From Pyronema omphalodes (taxonomy: Eukaryota; Ascomycota; Pezizomycetes; Pezizales; Pyronemataceae), in NCBI GenBank assembly GCA_024516155.1, contig JAJJXM010000070.1, positions 234,925-298,924 of the forward strand: a stretch of DNA of 64,000 nt, in the 5' to 3' direction. Under the pieces are notes generated by a model. The model ran no database searches, was not told the origin of the DNA, and worked only from the letters and a program-made list of their open reading frames with translations. Both the position numbers and the translations under genes were made by a program. Shown here one piece after another: positions 22,757 to 32,527 of the stretch. The number at the start of each line of letters is the position of its first letter. Position 1 is the stretch's first letter.

Positions 22757-23249
22757 GTATCGGTTGGCGTGTTATTTGGGGAATTAATAAATTGAAAGTT
22801 TGGATTGTCGTTGCAAGGAACTTCGAAAGGGCTTTTGGATAATATTACGTTTGAACTGAGGAAACGGAAATAATAGAACAATTAATATAAGTACTGCGAG
22901 TGATATCACCTGCAATCCTAAGCCTTGATTGCTACCTTGATATTTCAATGTTAATATTTCATTCAATAACCCAAGCATCATATGTAACCACCATTTTGTA
23001 ACCCGAAGCCCAACAAAAACACCCCCCCCCCCTCCTTTCCCTCCTACCATCACCTCATCCTCAATCCTGATATCAAAAACACCATCTACCATGCTGAACA
23101 TGGATGATTCCAGAGGGAACCATTCGCCAGGGTGGCCGCACAAGGTTGCTACAATCAAGTTAGCACGTATTCCCACAGACAGGGTCTATTGGAAAGACTC
23201 TTACTCAGTGTTGGTTCTTTAGAATCCTATGAAAACTCATCGGCATGTG
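22757..23249. other. 3' region of the membrane-protein gene
   Basis: No firm gene. A 43-codon frame (23091-23222, + strand, starting MLNMDDSRGNHS) is uninterrupted but too short to call. There is a C run near 23021-23031. Confidence 0.4.
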
Positions 23250-23412
23250 GAAGTATCACGATGTTTAGATGCCGCAATGCATTTTGAGCGTTCTGAGAGT
23301 TTGCATAAGAAAACGCGTTCGATATTACGCGTTTACAGCGTGAAAAAATGACTACATAGCGCTAAAAACTTTTCTCGCCTGCAGAAATGGTTTAAAAATA
23401 TTTTGAAACCCC
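23250..23412. repeat. Direct repeat flanking the embedded gene (right copy)
   Basis: Partner of 21607-21770, starting 'tatcacgatgtttagatgccgcaatgc'. It is followed by C and T runs (23409-23435) and then by the MITE. Confidence 0.75.
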
Positions 23413-23441
23413 CCCCCCCCCCCTTTTTTTTTTTTTAACAA

Positions 23442-23651
23442 GTGGAGGACTTCCCATCGCTCTATTGGGGGTGGATAGAAGAACCCCAACTTCACCTATG
23501 CGATAGCAATAGAAAATCTGAATAGACAGGGGGGTGCCTACCCCTACCCCTCTGTCTATCCTAGTGCTCTATTCGCGTTCTATAGAAAAATTTTTTTTGT
23601 GGTGAAATGGACTCTCACGTCCGTTGCTATAGAGCGATGGGAAGTCCTCCA
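23442..23651. mobile_element. 210-bp MITE with 23-bp perfect terminal inverted repeats
   Basis: Both ends read inward as TGGAGGACTTCCCATCGCTC then TAT (23442-23464 and the complement of 23629-23651). The interior is non-coding and includes a second imperfect dyad around 'gacaggggggtgcctacccctacccctctgtc'. No clear target duplication: flanks are aacaag and gtgtat. One end of the same element survives at 9911-9933. Confidence 0.85.
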
Positions 23652-24112
23652 GTGTATATACTATGCGCATTCAGGTACATATACAAAAAGTCCTCTGCCA
23701 CCTAAATCATGTGATTTTGCAACCGATATAGCCCCACAACCACGCCTTTAAATAAACATGTGAGCGGTAGAACTGTTTTCTGCATACAATTTTATGATCT
23801 ATCAGTGGGAAATTTAATTCTTTTGATTTTGTGCGGTGTCATAATTGTCTGCGTTGAGATGTTGTTGCGGGATTTGAACCCCTGCCGCGCTAGATCTACC
23901 TAGTACAAAGTACCTGACGCCATACATATACATATAGATGTACAAAACCCCTCAAAAATATATGTGGATGCAGCAAGAGAAAAATCGTGGTAATTACACT
24001 GCAAAGTCGCGCATTAGCGTGTTTTTGTGCAGCACTTATAGTCATTCCACGGAAGGTACATAGATCATCCTGAGACCGTGATACCAACGGAAGAGCAGAA
24101 TGGCAATAGCCA
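23652..24112. other. Upstream module of methyltransferase copy 6, left part
   Basis: Resembles 12285-12620 and 17005-17370 ('cctctgccacctaaatcatgtgatttt', 'accacgcctttaaataaac', 'cccctgccgcgctag'). No gene is seen. It breaks off at the MITE-like insertion. Confidence 0.55.
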
Positions 24113-24506
24113 AAGCTGGCGCTGACCGGGTCAGTATCAGTGACCGGAGGATCAGCAACGGACCGGTAGGATGAGGATTGAAATTGCGGATGTTAGGTCT
24201 CGAGAATGATCGAGGATAGTTGGATAGCATGAGTAAGGAGGATGAAATAATGGACAGTGCGGTAAATATATGTAGGATTGACTGATGTACTAGCATAGGG
24301 AAGAACACATCTTTGATTTTTAGTACATCAAATATGGAATTAAATTGAAGTTAGGTACGAGCACTCTTTTCTGGTTCACTGAAGTCAACTCCCGGGGCAG
24401 ACAGCTGTCGCCGTTGCGGCATCATGAGACATCACACGAACGCGTGACTTGCGACCCCACTCTGACCCGGTTACTGATATGTCACTGACCCGGTCAGTAC
24501 CAGCTC
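24113..24506. mobile_element. 394-bp MITE-like element inside the upstream module of copy 6
   Basis: The ends are inverted repeats. The left reads aAGCTGGCGCTGACCGGGTCAG and the right, in reverse complement, gAGCTGGTACTGACCGGGTCAG, each followed by a second match (tatcagt..ccgg). The insert is flanked by tggcaatagcca (24101-24112) and tggtaatagcca (24507-24518); the sister modules have a single ggtaatagct there (12611, 17361). So the insertion site and a target duplication of roughly 8-12 bp can be read directly. Duplications of 8-9 bp are typical of hAT or Mutator-type elements. There is no transposase. Confidence 0.82.
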
Positions 24507-24560
24507 TGGTAATAGCCATAAATCACCCCATATAAAATATTGATTGGCGTACTAGTGCTG

Positions 24561-24746
24561 CCAACCCAGAACATGCTTGTCAGACGTAACCCTGGAGCCA
24601 CCCAGATTCCTGCCGTTATCCACGGGTCATCACATTGGCGACTAGATGCCGAATTCTATATTAATCGGTCAGCCCCCAGCTGCCGACGATGTTGACAGTC
24701 TGTCTCTCCAGTACACTCAAGAAAAGACCAAACACAAGTCAACGCA
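24561..24746 (+). promoter_or_regulatory. Conserved promoter block of methyltransferase copy 6
   Basis: Fourth copy of the block. Here the TATA-like element is ttctatattaatcgg (24654-24668), about 90 bp before the ATG. The MITE-like insertion ends only ~55 bp upstream of the block. Confidence 0.6.
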
Positions 24747-26069
24747 ATGCTTGAAGTTGATCCATCGCTGGTGAGTTTCACTTCTAGTATTTCCATAACT
24801 TCTATTCTAACTACCCCAGCTTGAAAGGCCCGAGGATGAAAACTATGATTCGGCTGGCTATGATACCAGCACGGCAAGCCTCACGTCATCAGTAAATCAG
24901 TACATCTTCGAGAACGGCAGACGATACCACGCTTATTATGGACCGGATAAATATCTGATGCCAACCGATGAGAAGGAACAAGATCGGTATGCCAATCGAA
25001 ATGGCCGGAAGAATGGCTCGTGAGAAAACATTACGGCGGTAGATACTAATCAACGGTGCAGACTAGACTTGAACCATGAAATAATGCGGATGGTATGGGA
25101 CGACAAGCTTCATTTGGCTCCGCTTAATGAGCCCCATCGAATCTTGGACATCGGCACAGGTACTGGCATATGGGCTATAGATATGGCAGATCAATATCCA
25201 ATGGCGGAGGTTATTGGTACTGATCTAAGCCCGATACAGCCGCAATGGGTACCGGCTAATTGGTGGTTCTTTACCGACCTTGCCCTTTTTTCAAGCTAAT
25301 TCGTTTGATAGTCGCTTTGAAGTGGACGATGCAATGTTGGATTGGACTTTCAAGGATGTAAGTTGCCTTTTTGCTCAATAGTAATTCAGCTACATCAATG
25401 AATGTTTATTGATTATAATGATTCTAGGATTCTTTTGACTTTATTCATAGTCGGAATATTGCCTCGGGCGTTAGTGATTGGAACCATCTTATTAGCGAGA
25501 TGATGCGGTACGTAAACCGATTTAGTTACTACAACGCTGACCTGAATCATTAGTTGCACCAACGCCGGAGGTTACGTTGAACTCTGTGAATACAGTATCA
25601 CGTGCAATTGCGATGACGGTACAATGAAATCCAATAATGGAATGAAGGTATACATAGAAACTTTGCAAGACGCCATGAGCAAGATGGGGAGGCCGGCTCC
25701 GAAGATACAGTCTATGAAGATGTTACTCGAGAAAGCAGGGTTTGAGGACGTCCATGCGCTTGAAGCCAAAGAGCCATTTGGTCCATGGCCAAAGGATCCA
25801 AGACAAAAGAGAATTGGTGCAATGTCGCTGCTGAACTGCGAGACTGGAATCGAAAGTTATGGAATGGCAGCATTTACTCGGGTTCTGGGCATGGATGTCG
25901 AAAAAGCTCGTGCTATTTGTGATGCCGGACTTGCTGCGGTTCGCAACAAAAACTATCACATGTACGCCAAATAGTAAGTACCCCCTTTCAAACCATTCAA
26001 AAACAAATCATATGAAAAGTACTAACGATAAACAGTTATCGCGTTTATGGAAGAAAGCCAAGAGCATGA
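24747..26069 (+). CDS. LaeA-like methyltransferase, array copy 6
   Basis: Intact 323-residue copy with introns 24771-24819, 24987-25061, 25263-25311, 25358-25427, 25508-25553 and 25974-26035. Motif I is [19 protein letters not shown]. Intron 3 uses a weak GTGGTT donor where the sisters have GTGAGC or GTAGGC. The motif after exon 5 is changed to CTNAGGYVEL (V-P replaced by N-A), next to the turn that usually lines the active site, so activity may differ. Exon 6 groups with copy 3 except for its last ~40 bp, which are identical to copy 5. Confidence 0.9.
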
Positions 26070-26224
26070 GCTAAGCGACGTGTGACTTTCAGATTAAGGT
26101 TTCATGTGATGGCGGGATGAGGTTTTGTGTAGTGAGTCATGTCATTGGGTCTAGTAATAAATATCCCTTTTCTCACGCCACTGTGATCCTTCGAACATGT
26201 AACAACATGAATATGGTACATCGG

Positions 26225-26383
26225 GTTTTTATTTTTATTTTTATTTTTATTTTTATTTTTATTTTTATTTTTATTTTTATTTTTATTTTTATTTTTATTT
26301 TTATTTTTATTTTTATTTTTATTTTTATTTTTATTTTTATTTTTATTTTTATTTTTATTTTTATTTTTATTTTTATTGTTTTT
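26225..26383. repeat. (TTTTTA)n microsatellite, about 26 copies
   Basis: A perfect hexamer repeat at the position in the 3' flank of copy 6 where copy 3 has (CTTTTTT)n. Imperfect T-rich repeats and a G run (to 26424) follow. The alternating Ile/Phe and Asn/Lys open frames on the two strands are artefacts of it. Confidence 0.95.
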
Positions 26384-26419
26384 TTTTATTGTTTTTTTTT
26401 TTTGGTGGGGAGGGGGGGG

Positions 26420-27720
26420 GGGGGAGCGCAAAGTTTCCGCGTATCAACCTCTTTAACGTCAAAAGCGCATCAGACATCCCTGGGAATGAAAATACCATAA
26501 CAACGTTTTTTTTTTCGATACCTTCTCTTTCGCAAACAACAAAACAAAAACGTTTTTTCCCATACAACAGCCATCGGACCCCAGCCAGTATAAATTATAC
26601 AGCCCAGGATTAAGTTTTCACGATGGTGTTTGGTCTTGGTGATTTCTTTTGATATGTGTTTAAGGTTTTTTATTGTGTATTCTTTCTTTAGGCGGACGTC
26701 AGGGGTTTAGGAGATTGGGAGGCCTCATCAAGTGGTTAGATGGGTTCCAGGTGTTTTTCTTGTGTCCTGCATGGAAATTTTAGGCCTCGGTGACTCCGTC
26801 GGCGTATGATTCAATGAATAAACAAATATCAATCATATGGAAGAGGAATTCGTAGACACCCCCCCTTTAAATAAGGTTTTCCGTAGTGACAGAGAACAAG
26901 AAAGTAGATGGCTTCATTGGAGTTGGGGTTATATAGCTATACATATAACATGGAAAACTGATAGGCGAATGCTAAGAATTTTGGTGCTGGGGAACATAAC
27001 ACTCTCCAACTGGAAAATAGCGTGCTCCATTCTTTTTAGCAAAGAGTTGGAAAAGAGGATCCAGAAAGGCGCGACGAATCTGGCAGTTTGCCGTAATTTT
27101 GGTAAATGTTTCCACCAGCTCTATAAGCGAGTGATAACACGTGCGTATGACCTCTATCGACCAGTCCAATTTCATTCATTTGATCCTCGGATGTCTCTTC
27201 TTTTTAAGATTGTTTCTTACAGTTGCTCGTTCCTTCACGGTTAATTGCGTATAGCGATTGCTCAGCGTCTTGTTCTGCCCAGGTGACGTCACTTGAAACT
27301 AACTACATGTTAGCTCGGCAGACCGAAAGTCATCATCTTGGTAAATTAAAAGATCGACCCGAGGCTACACTTTGATATTACTCGCGAGATACACGTGATT
27401 TCTTTTGTCATTCTTTACCACAGGCGTTGATCTGTTTAGGAGGAGAGCCTGGGGTAGTGAATTGGCGTTGCTCTCCGACTCTGTCCGGAACGTATTTTGA
27501 TTCCTCATTCATTTCGGGGTGTGATTTCAGCATTGTCCCTCCGACACTCAGCGATATTTTTAAAGATTGTTATTACTTCCAAGCTGGTATGAATACAGAA
27601 TTTCAGAATTACAACAATGTTTCTTGCTATGGAGAATGTAACCAGTCTTTATAATGTAATAGGTGCTTATTTTATTATTAACTCTAGTAACTACTATAGA
27701 ATACTAGCTATCAAACAAAA
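26420..27720. repeat. Conserved 3'-flank module, copy C (after methyltransferase copy 6)
   Basis: Third copy of the module described after copies 3 and 5 ('caacctctttaacgtcaaaagcgcatcagac', 'cagccatcggaccccagccagtataaatt', 'tagctcggcagaccgaaagtcatcatcttgg'). An old LINE 3' end lies at about 26763-26830 (gtcctgcatgg...taggcctcgg...gcgtatgattcaatgaataaac). The 135-codon frame 26837-27244 aligns in DNA with the relic at 9880-10250 and is probably not a gene. Confidence 0.65.
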
Positions 27721-28644
27721 AGCTAAAAGATTCATTCCTCGTCTTGTACTTCCACTTCGCAGCAGCAGGAGCGGCCCCTCTAGTCGTGGAAGTAGCAACA
27801 GCTGCAGGCTTCTCCCTCGGCCCATAGATCCGTTTGTGTCTTACAGTAGCGGTTGTGTCAGCTACTGGAAGCACAAAGACTTTTCTCAGGCCACTGGCCA
27901 TCAGAACCATTGGCCTTGAATCGAATGGGGGGAGGCCTTGAGCTGCTCGTTGGTAGGTGTCGATTTGAAGGAGTCTCGGATCGATGGGGACGCATCCGTT
28001 GACCTGCGACCAGAGCGATGGGAGAATAACAGGACGAGAATGGGCGTCTGTTAGAGGAGCAACAGGAGTGTAGGAATGGCCCTCAGAGTTATGAAGGTCG
28101 TGAGAAGCTTGAGGAGGACCGTAAGGGTTGTTCAGGCCATAAGCAACCGGAGCGTATGGTGGGCCGTGAGGGTGGTGAGGATGGTGAGGGTCATAAGGGT
28201 CATTAGGATGGTGGGGGTAGTAAGGATGGTAAAGGTGGTGAGGGTGGTGAGGATGGTGAGGGTCGTAAGGGTCGTTAGGATGGTGAGGGTCGTAATGGTC
28301 GTGACCGTGCTCAATTGAAGTAGCGTAAATGGGCTGATAGATAGACTGAATTGTATGATTAATAAGTGATGACTTTACTATTTTCAAAGGGAATTTTCTG
28401 CGTACCGTACACATTATACCAGCCTCTCTCGTTTGAGTAGTTATTCTCGGTGCTGTCCGGTTCCTAACTGATTATGACGGTTAATACGCCTCATAATCAT
28501 CTTGGATGGGAGAATGACTGACATACATCTCACGACGGCCTCAAATATCAATAGTGAAAGAAGCTTGTTACTATTCATGATCGTTAATTAGAAAATGTCG
28601 TCGATATCACAGATGGTAAAAGTTGATTACCAGCGCCGTTTCAT
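27704..28644 (-). pseudogene. Truncated member of the IYPPIY/GLPPF gene family
   Basis: The open frame 28414-27704 matches the family gene at 42709-43814 over most of its length: SIYQPIYATS, the long His/Pro/Tyr/Asp repeat, GCVPIDPRLLQIDTYQRAAQ, then GLPPF, and HKRIYGPREKP. It lacks the C-terminal WMPVV segment and ends in unrelated codons where it meets the 3'-flank module of the array. A 14-nt first exon, ATGAAACGGCGCTG followed by GTAATC (28631-28644), is in the expected place. However, a one-base loss near the acceptor puts exon 2 out of frame compared with the intact paralogues. I therefore call it a pseudogene; a re-spliced functional gene is possible. Confidence 0.68.
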
Positions 28645-30148
28645 GATGGCGGTGATGTTTCGTGTGCATGATGAATGAAGTGGGCGTAGTCCCATGTCTG
28701 GGAGCCAGTCGGGGGCGAGTGTCAGTATATATTGGGAAACTCTCCTACACCGACAACGCGTTAGTCATACGGCTGGAAACTTGATAGATTGCCAGCTTGC
28801 TACTCTTCATTTCTTGCTTTGATATCCAAATCACAGAGGGTACTCACATTATTGGTTGCCGAATAATCATACTATGTAGAAGCTATTCCACAGCCACAAC
28901 TCTTGATTTTCCGTTAGTAACGCGTTCGGTTTCGTCACAAGTTGCTGTTACAGATCTAGACTGAACCTACAAATTGGCTGTGACACCCACTCTTATGTCG
29001 CTGTTGAATACCTAATAGTATATTGAATGCTGTTTGGTTATTCCCTCATTCCAAGTCGGATGGGTTGATAGGCACCAGGTGGTGTAGGCGATCGATGTGG
29101 ATGGGGAAATGAGAATAAGAGAGGAAAAGGGAGGAGGGCAGTGTTTTAAATAGTCCAAACATCTACAGGGATTCTTCTAGTTGGCAAACTGATGGATGCC
29201 GCCCTGGTTTGACTTCATGGCTGCGGTCTTTGCGGATATTCACTTGATATCACTCGGGATTGGGTTGTTTCCGTCTTGCAATATATTTTTGAACAACGCG
29301 CTAGTCATCCGCAGCACTTATGAGTATATTATATTGGTTTTAGATCAGAGGTATTTGGATGTATATTTACGTTCAATAGTATGTCGTAGTAAGACGAAAG
29401 CACAAAATCGAATAAGATGGTGTTGCCTGGTGATATTTTTATTTATTCATTCATTTATTGATTCATACTCGCATGCAACCGTATCGTTATGGCGGAATTT
29501 ACTAAGATTATCTACTAACTTTCCTCTGCCTCTGTCCCCTCCGCTCTCATCGTGATTCTCTTTTGTGCGGGGCTGTAGTGATCCCCCGAGTGTGTGCGGT
29601 GATATCTCGGGTATGCACTCTCTCTTGAGTATTGTGATATTTATTTACACTAAACTGCAGAACTTTGATGGTACTTAAAAAGTGTATGACTATCAAAACA
29701 GCCGCCTCTGTATTCAGTTACTCGGTTGACGTTACGCCTAGATGAGACATGCAGACCTCTAAGCTCTTTACCGCAAAATATTGAACTGAACCCACTAGAT
29801 AACAACCAATGGAAAATCTAAATAAGGAATATAGCCACTGTTTTCTAGATATAGTACTTCTTTATGCTTCTATTATAGTTCACTATTTAGTTTACTGCCC
29901 TTTTTTCAATCAAGTCAAAATCTATCACTGTGTTCAAATGAAAACCGCCCTTGATTGTAATACTGGTTACCAATACAGTGAAATCCGATTTCCTCCTCCA
30001 CAAACCGTATCCACCAGCAACCAACAACAACCCAACCCCGCACAACACCGCACCCCCCAACATCTCCACCCATCATCAACAATCAGCCTCAACCCCGTAA
30101 TCCAGGCCACCCCAACACCCGAATTACAAAGATCCCGGACCCCAGAGA
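28645..30148. other. Intergenic region
   Basis: No supported gene. The part 29045-29290 resembles 39945-40180 ('tctacagggattc.gctag..agcaaactgatggatgcc.ccctgg.ttgacttcat'), so the upstream flank was duplicated with the family genes. A T-rich patch at 29435-29495 (attcattcatttattgattcatactcgcatgcaaccg) resembles 36478-36520 and may be an old retroelement end. The 119-codon frame at 29196-29555 spans these relics and is not credible. Confidence 0.45.
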
Positions 30149-30757
30149 TTATAACAAACCACCGCAGTTACAACGGAAGATGTAGCCGCCACAGTCACAA
30201 CAAACATAAGCTGGTCAGTGTTAACAATCAGAAGTCCAAGCAGCTAGCACGTGGATATTGGTCATTACCTCATTGATACCCGTAGAAGATCCCTCCACAT
30301 TCACATTCTTCTTCCTGAGTGTCGACTGTTTCTCGTCCTTGGCTTTCTCCTGGGCCACGGCTTCTTCAGTATTCTTCTCTAACCCCAACGACTCTGCAGC
30401 TGTGTTGAATTGCATCTCCATTCCCGCCCCAACGTTGGGAATCGTATTCTTCAACCCAGGTGGATCAGCTGCTACTTGCATATTTTCATCCTCGTTATCA
30501 TCCTCGTCGTCACCTTCGTCACCTTCATCACCACTACCATGCTGGTTACGTAAGTTCACACAGTTAAATTGAAATAATCCCAACCCACCAAGCTTAGGAC
30601 ACCGATGGGTACAGTTACGGATATGGTTGGTGACTCCGACATCCCGAGGTGGCTGGTTACAGAGGGGTTTTCCCTGGAAGTAGGGGTTGCAGTTGACGAA
30701 GCCGATGGTGCTGGTGTGGTGGCATTGCATGCATTGGACTTTTTTGTGCCAGCACAT
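30149..30757 (-). CDS. Cys-rich acidic hypothetical protein, 179 residues
   Basis: Two exons on the - strand (30757-30280 and 30210-30149) joined by a 69-nt intron with GTATCA donor and CTGACCAG acceptor. The protein starts CWHKKVQCMQCHH, followed by further Cys/His (NCNPYFQGKPLC, HIRNCTHRCPKL). It then has a strongly acidic stretch (GDEGDEGDDEDDNEDEN, about residues 75-92), a Glu/Lys-rich middle, and ends in exon 2 with CCDCGGYIFRCNCGG. The Cys pairs at both ends suggest metal-binding knuckles that may fold together. I do not recognise the family and give no function. Without the splice the frame would end 16 codons further in a sequence lacking cysteines except the last residue; the Cys-rich second exon makes the spliced form more likely. 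Confidence 0.62.
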
Positions 30758-32527
30758 GGTTTGTGGATGTGGTATTGTTGGGGCTTGGTCTTTCGGGAGG
30801 GAAAGGGGGGGGGCTTGGTCGTTGAGATGCTTGGAATTTACTGCGGGCCTGTGGCGGTGAATGGGAATGGAAGGTGTTCCGTGGATACAGTCTGTATAGC
30901 CCGTACTGATACTGGATGAAGTAAGTGTTGTTGACTTCTGACTTCTGACTTCTGACTTCCTGGTATTAAAAGCGTTATCGTCAGCTATCCTGCTTCATCA
31001 AGAGTCCGAATATCCCAAGATCATCTTTCGGGATATAGTAAACATACAACCGCGAGAACTTTACAATACCTAGAGTGCGTTATGAGCGAAGGCAGCTACT
31101 GAGCTTCAACAGCCAGTAGATCTTAATCTTAACACTTCACCCTTTGCTAATCGCAAGTAATATCGCCTCCGTTAAGCTGCCGGCCGTCAGGCCGACTTCG
31201 TAGTTGTAATAAACGGCGCCTGTGTTATAAGCCGATAAAATGCCGATGTCGATGCCGATGTCGATGTTGATATCGATGTTGATCCTACGTGGATAAACGA
31301 AAGAAGATGAACAAGTCACAGGCGCTGAATCAAAACAAGCTATGCATTAACAGTATCAATAGGGACCAGGATAAACCATGTTTACGTTTGTAATCCATCG
31401 CTCATAATTTCTAGTCGGTGGATGAATCATGGGGAACAATGTAGCTGCATATTGCGGTTGATGATGTGTGTGAGTGATCTATAGTGATTACGATGATGTT
31501 GGAGGTTTCTTGCGGTGAGTTTCAGCAGGGATTTGGGACTTTGTATGCGGTGAAAGAAGCGAGGGGTTTATGGATTTATGGATTTTAGTTGAGCGATGGA
31601 ATGGTGATGGTGAATATTGCTGGTGGGAGAACGGTGGCTTTTCCTTCCAGCAGTGGATTGTGTAGTATGTAGTCTACTCCTTAACGAAGCTCGCAAAAGC
31701 GTGCTATGTAATACACGCGATCTAGCATCGAAAATAAAACCGCTGATTTGAAAAACTTCAAACGCATGTATAAACAACCGTCGATTAAAATTTATGTACA
31801 TAGAAGAAACCCGAGGCTAAATTCAGAAGCTATATATAACGAGTGAGGTGTCATGATAAGAATGTTCCTGGACAGTGGAGATGGAGAACGATACTGAACT
31901 TCATGTTTCTACGATTTTCCATGCTTTGGATATATCTTTGTACTGTAGTATTAATGAAATACACGATACCTTGCAGTCCATAAAATCCCCATTATACCGT
32001 CTCCAAAACCCAATGAATAGCACAACCGCATCATCGAATCAACCAACACCTATAAAAACAGCAAAAGCTATACATAACACCCATAAACTCCACAGAATTC
32101 CGAAACCCTGTATATGTAGTCCCCTCTCATAATCCTATCCACCTATAACCATCCCATGAGCATATACCTAGCTTACAACTAGCCGATACAATCCCTCACA
32201 GCGCCCATTGCAAGCTACGTAACCCAGCCCAACCCTAACCCTGATCACATGACTCCCATCCACCCCATCCCATCCCAGCAAGTTGCAAGTTGCGTTACAA
32301 CGCGAAGCTACGAAGCTGCGAAGTTACGAACCCGCGCAACCCCGCAACCCCACCATCCGCATCATCCGCATCATCGCACCCCCACCCCCGCACCGCATAG
32401 CTCCCGCCAAATTACAGCAACAAATAACAACACCGCCGCAACAAACCCCCACCCCACAGCAATATCACAGCAACACAGCAACACAGAAACGAATCATAGC
32501 AACGAATCACCACACAGCAATACAGCA
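30758..32527. other. Divergent intergenic region upstream of the Cys-rich gene and VTA1
   Basis: Contains short repeats only: gacttct x3-4 at 30935-30960 and a 6-mer run (gatgtc/gatgcc) at 31243-31285. The region 32249-32520 is CA-rich with cagcaacacag-type repeats and probably serves as the 5' UTR or promoter of VTA1. The frames here are low-complexity. Confidence 0.45.

Noticed and set aside
26102..26500. Frames rich in Ile/Phe (+) and Asn/Lys (-)
   Set aside because: Both are translations of the (TTTTTA)n repeat.
26837..27244. 135-codon frame in the 3'-flank module
   Set aside because: The homologous segments in modules A and B are broken by stops and indels; no selection for a frame is evident.
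29196..29555. 119-codon frame with hydrophobic content
   Set aside because: Spans repeat relics and T-rich sequence; the related segment near 40 kb is not open.
30149..30280. Unspliced end of the Cys-rich gene (178-codon single exon ending at 30221)
   Set aside because: A phase-correct intron leads to a second Cys-rich exon that matches the character of the protein; the single-exon form is kept only as an alternative.
31660..31740. Possible tRNA-like fold near 31.7 kb
   Set aside because: I could not form a full cloverleaf with T-arm and acceptor stem; no tRNA gene is supported anywhere in the window.
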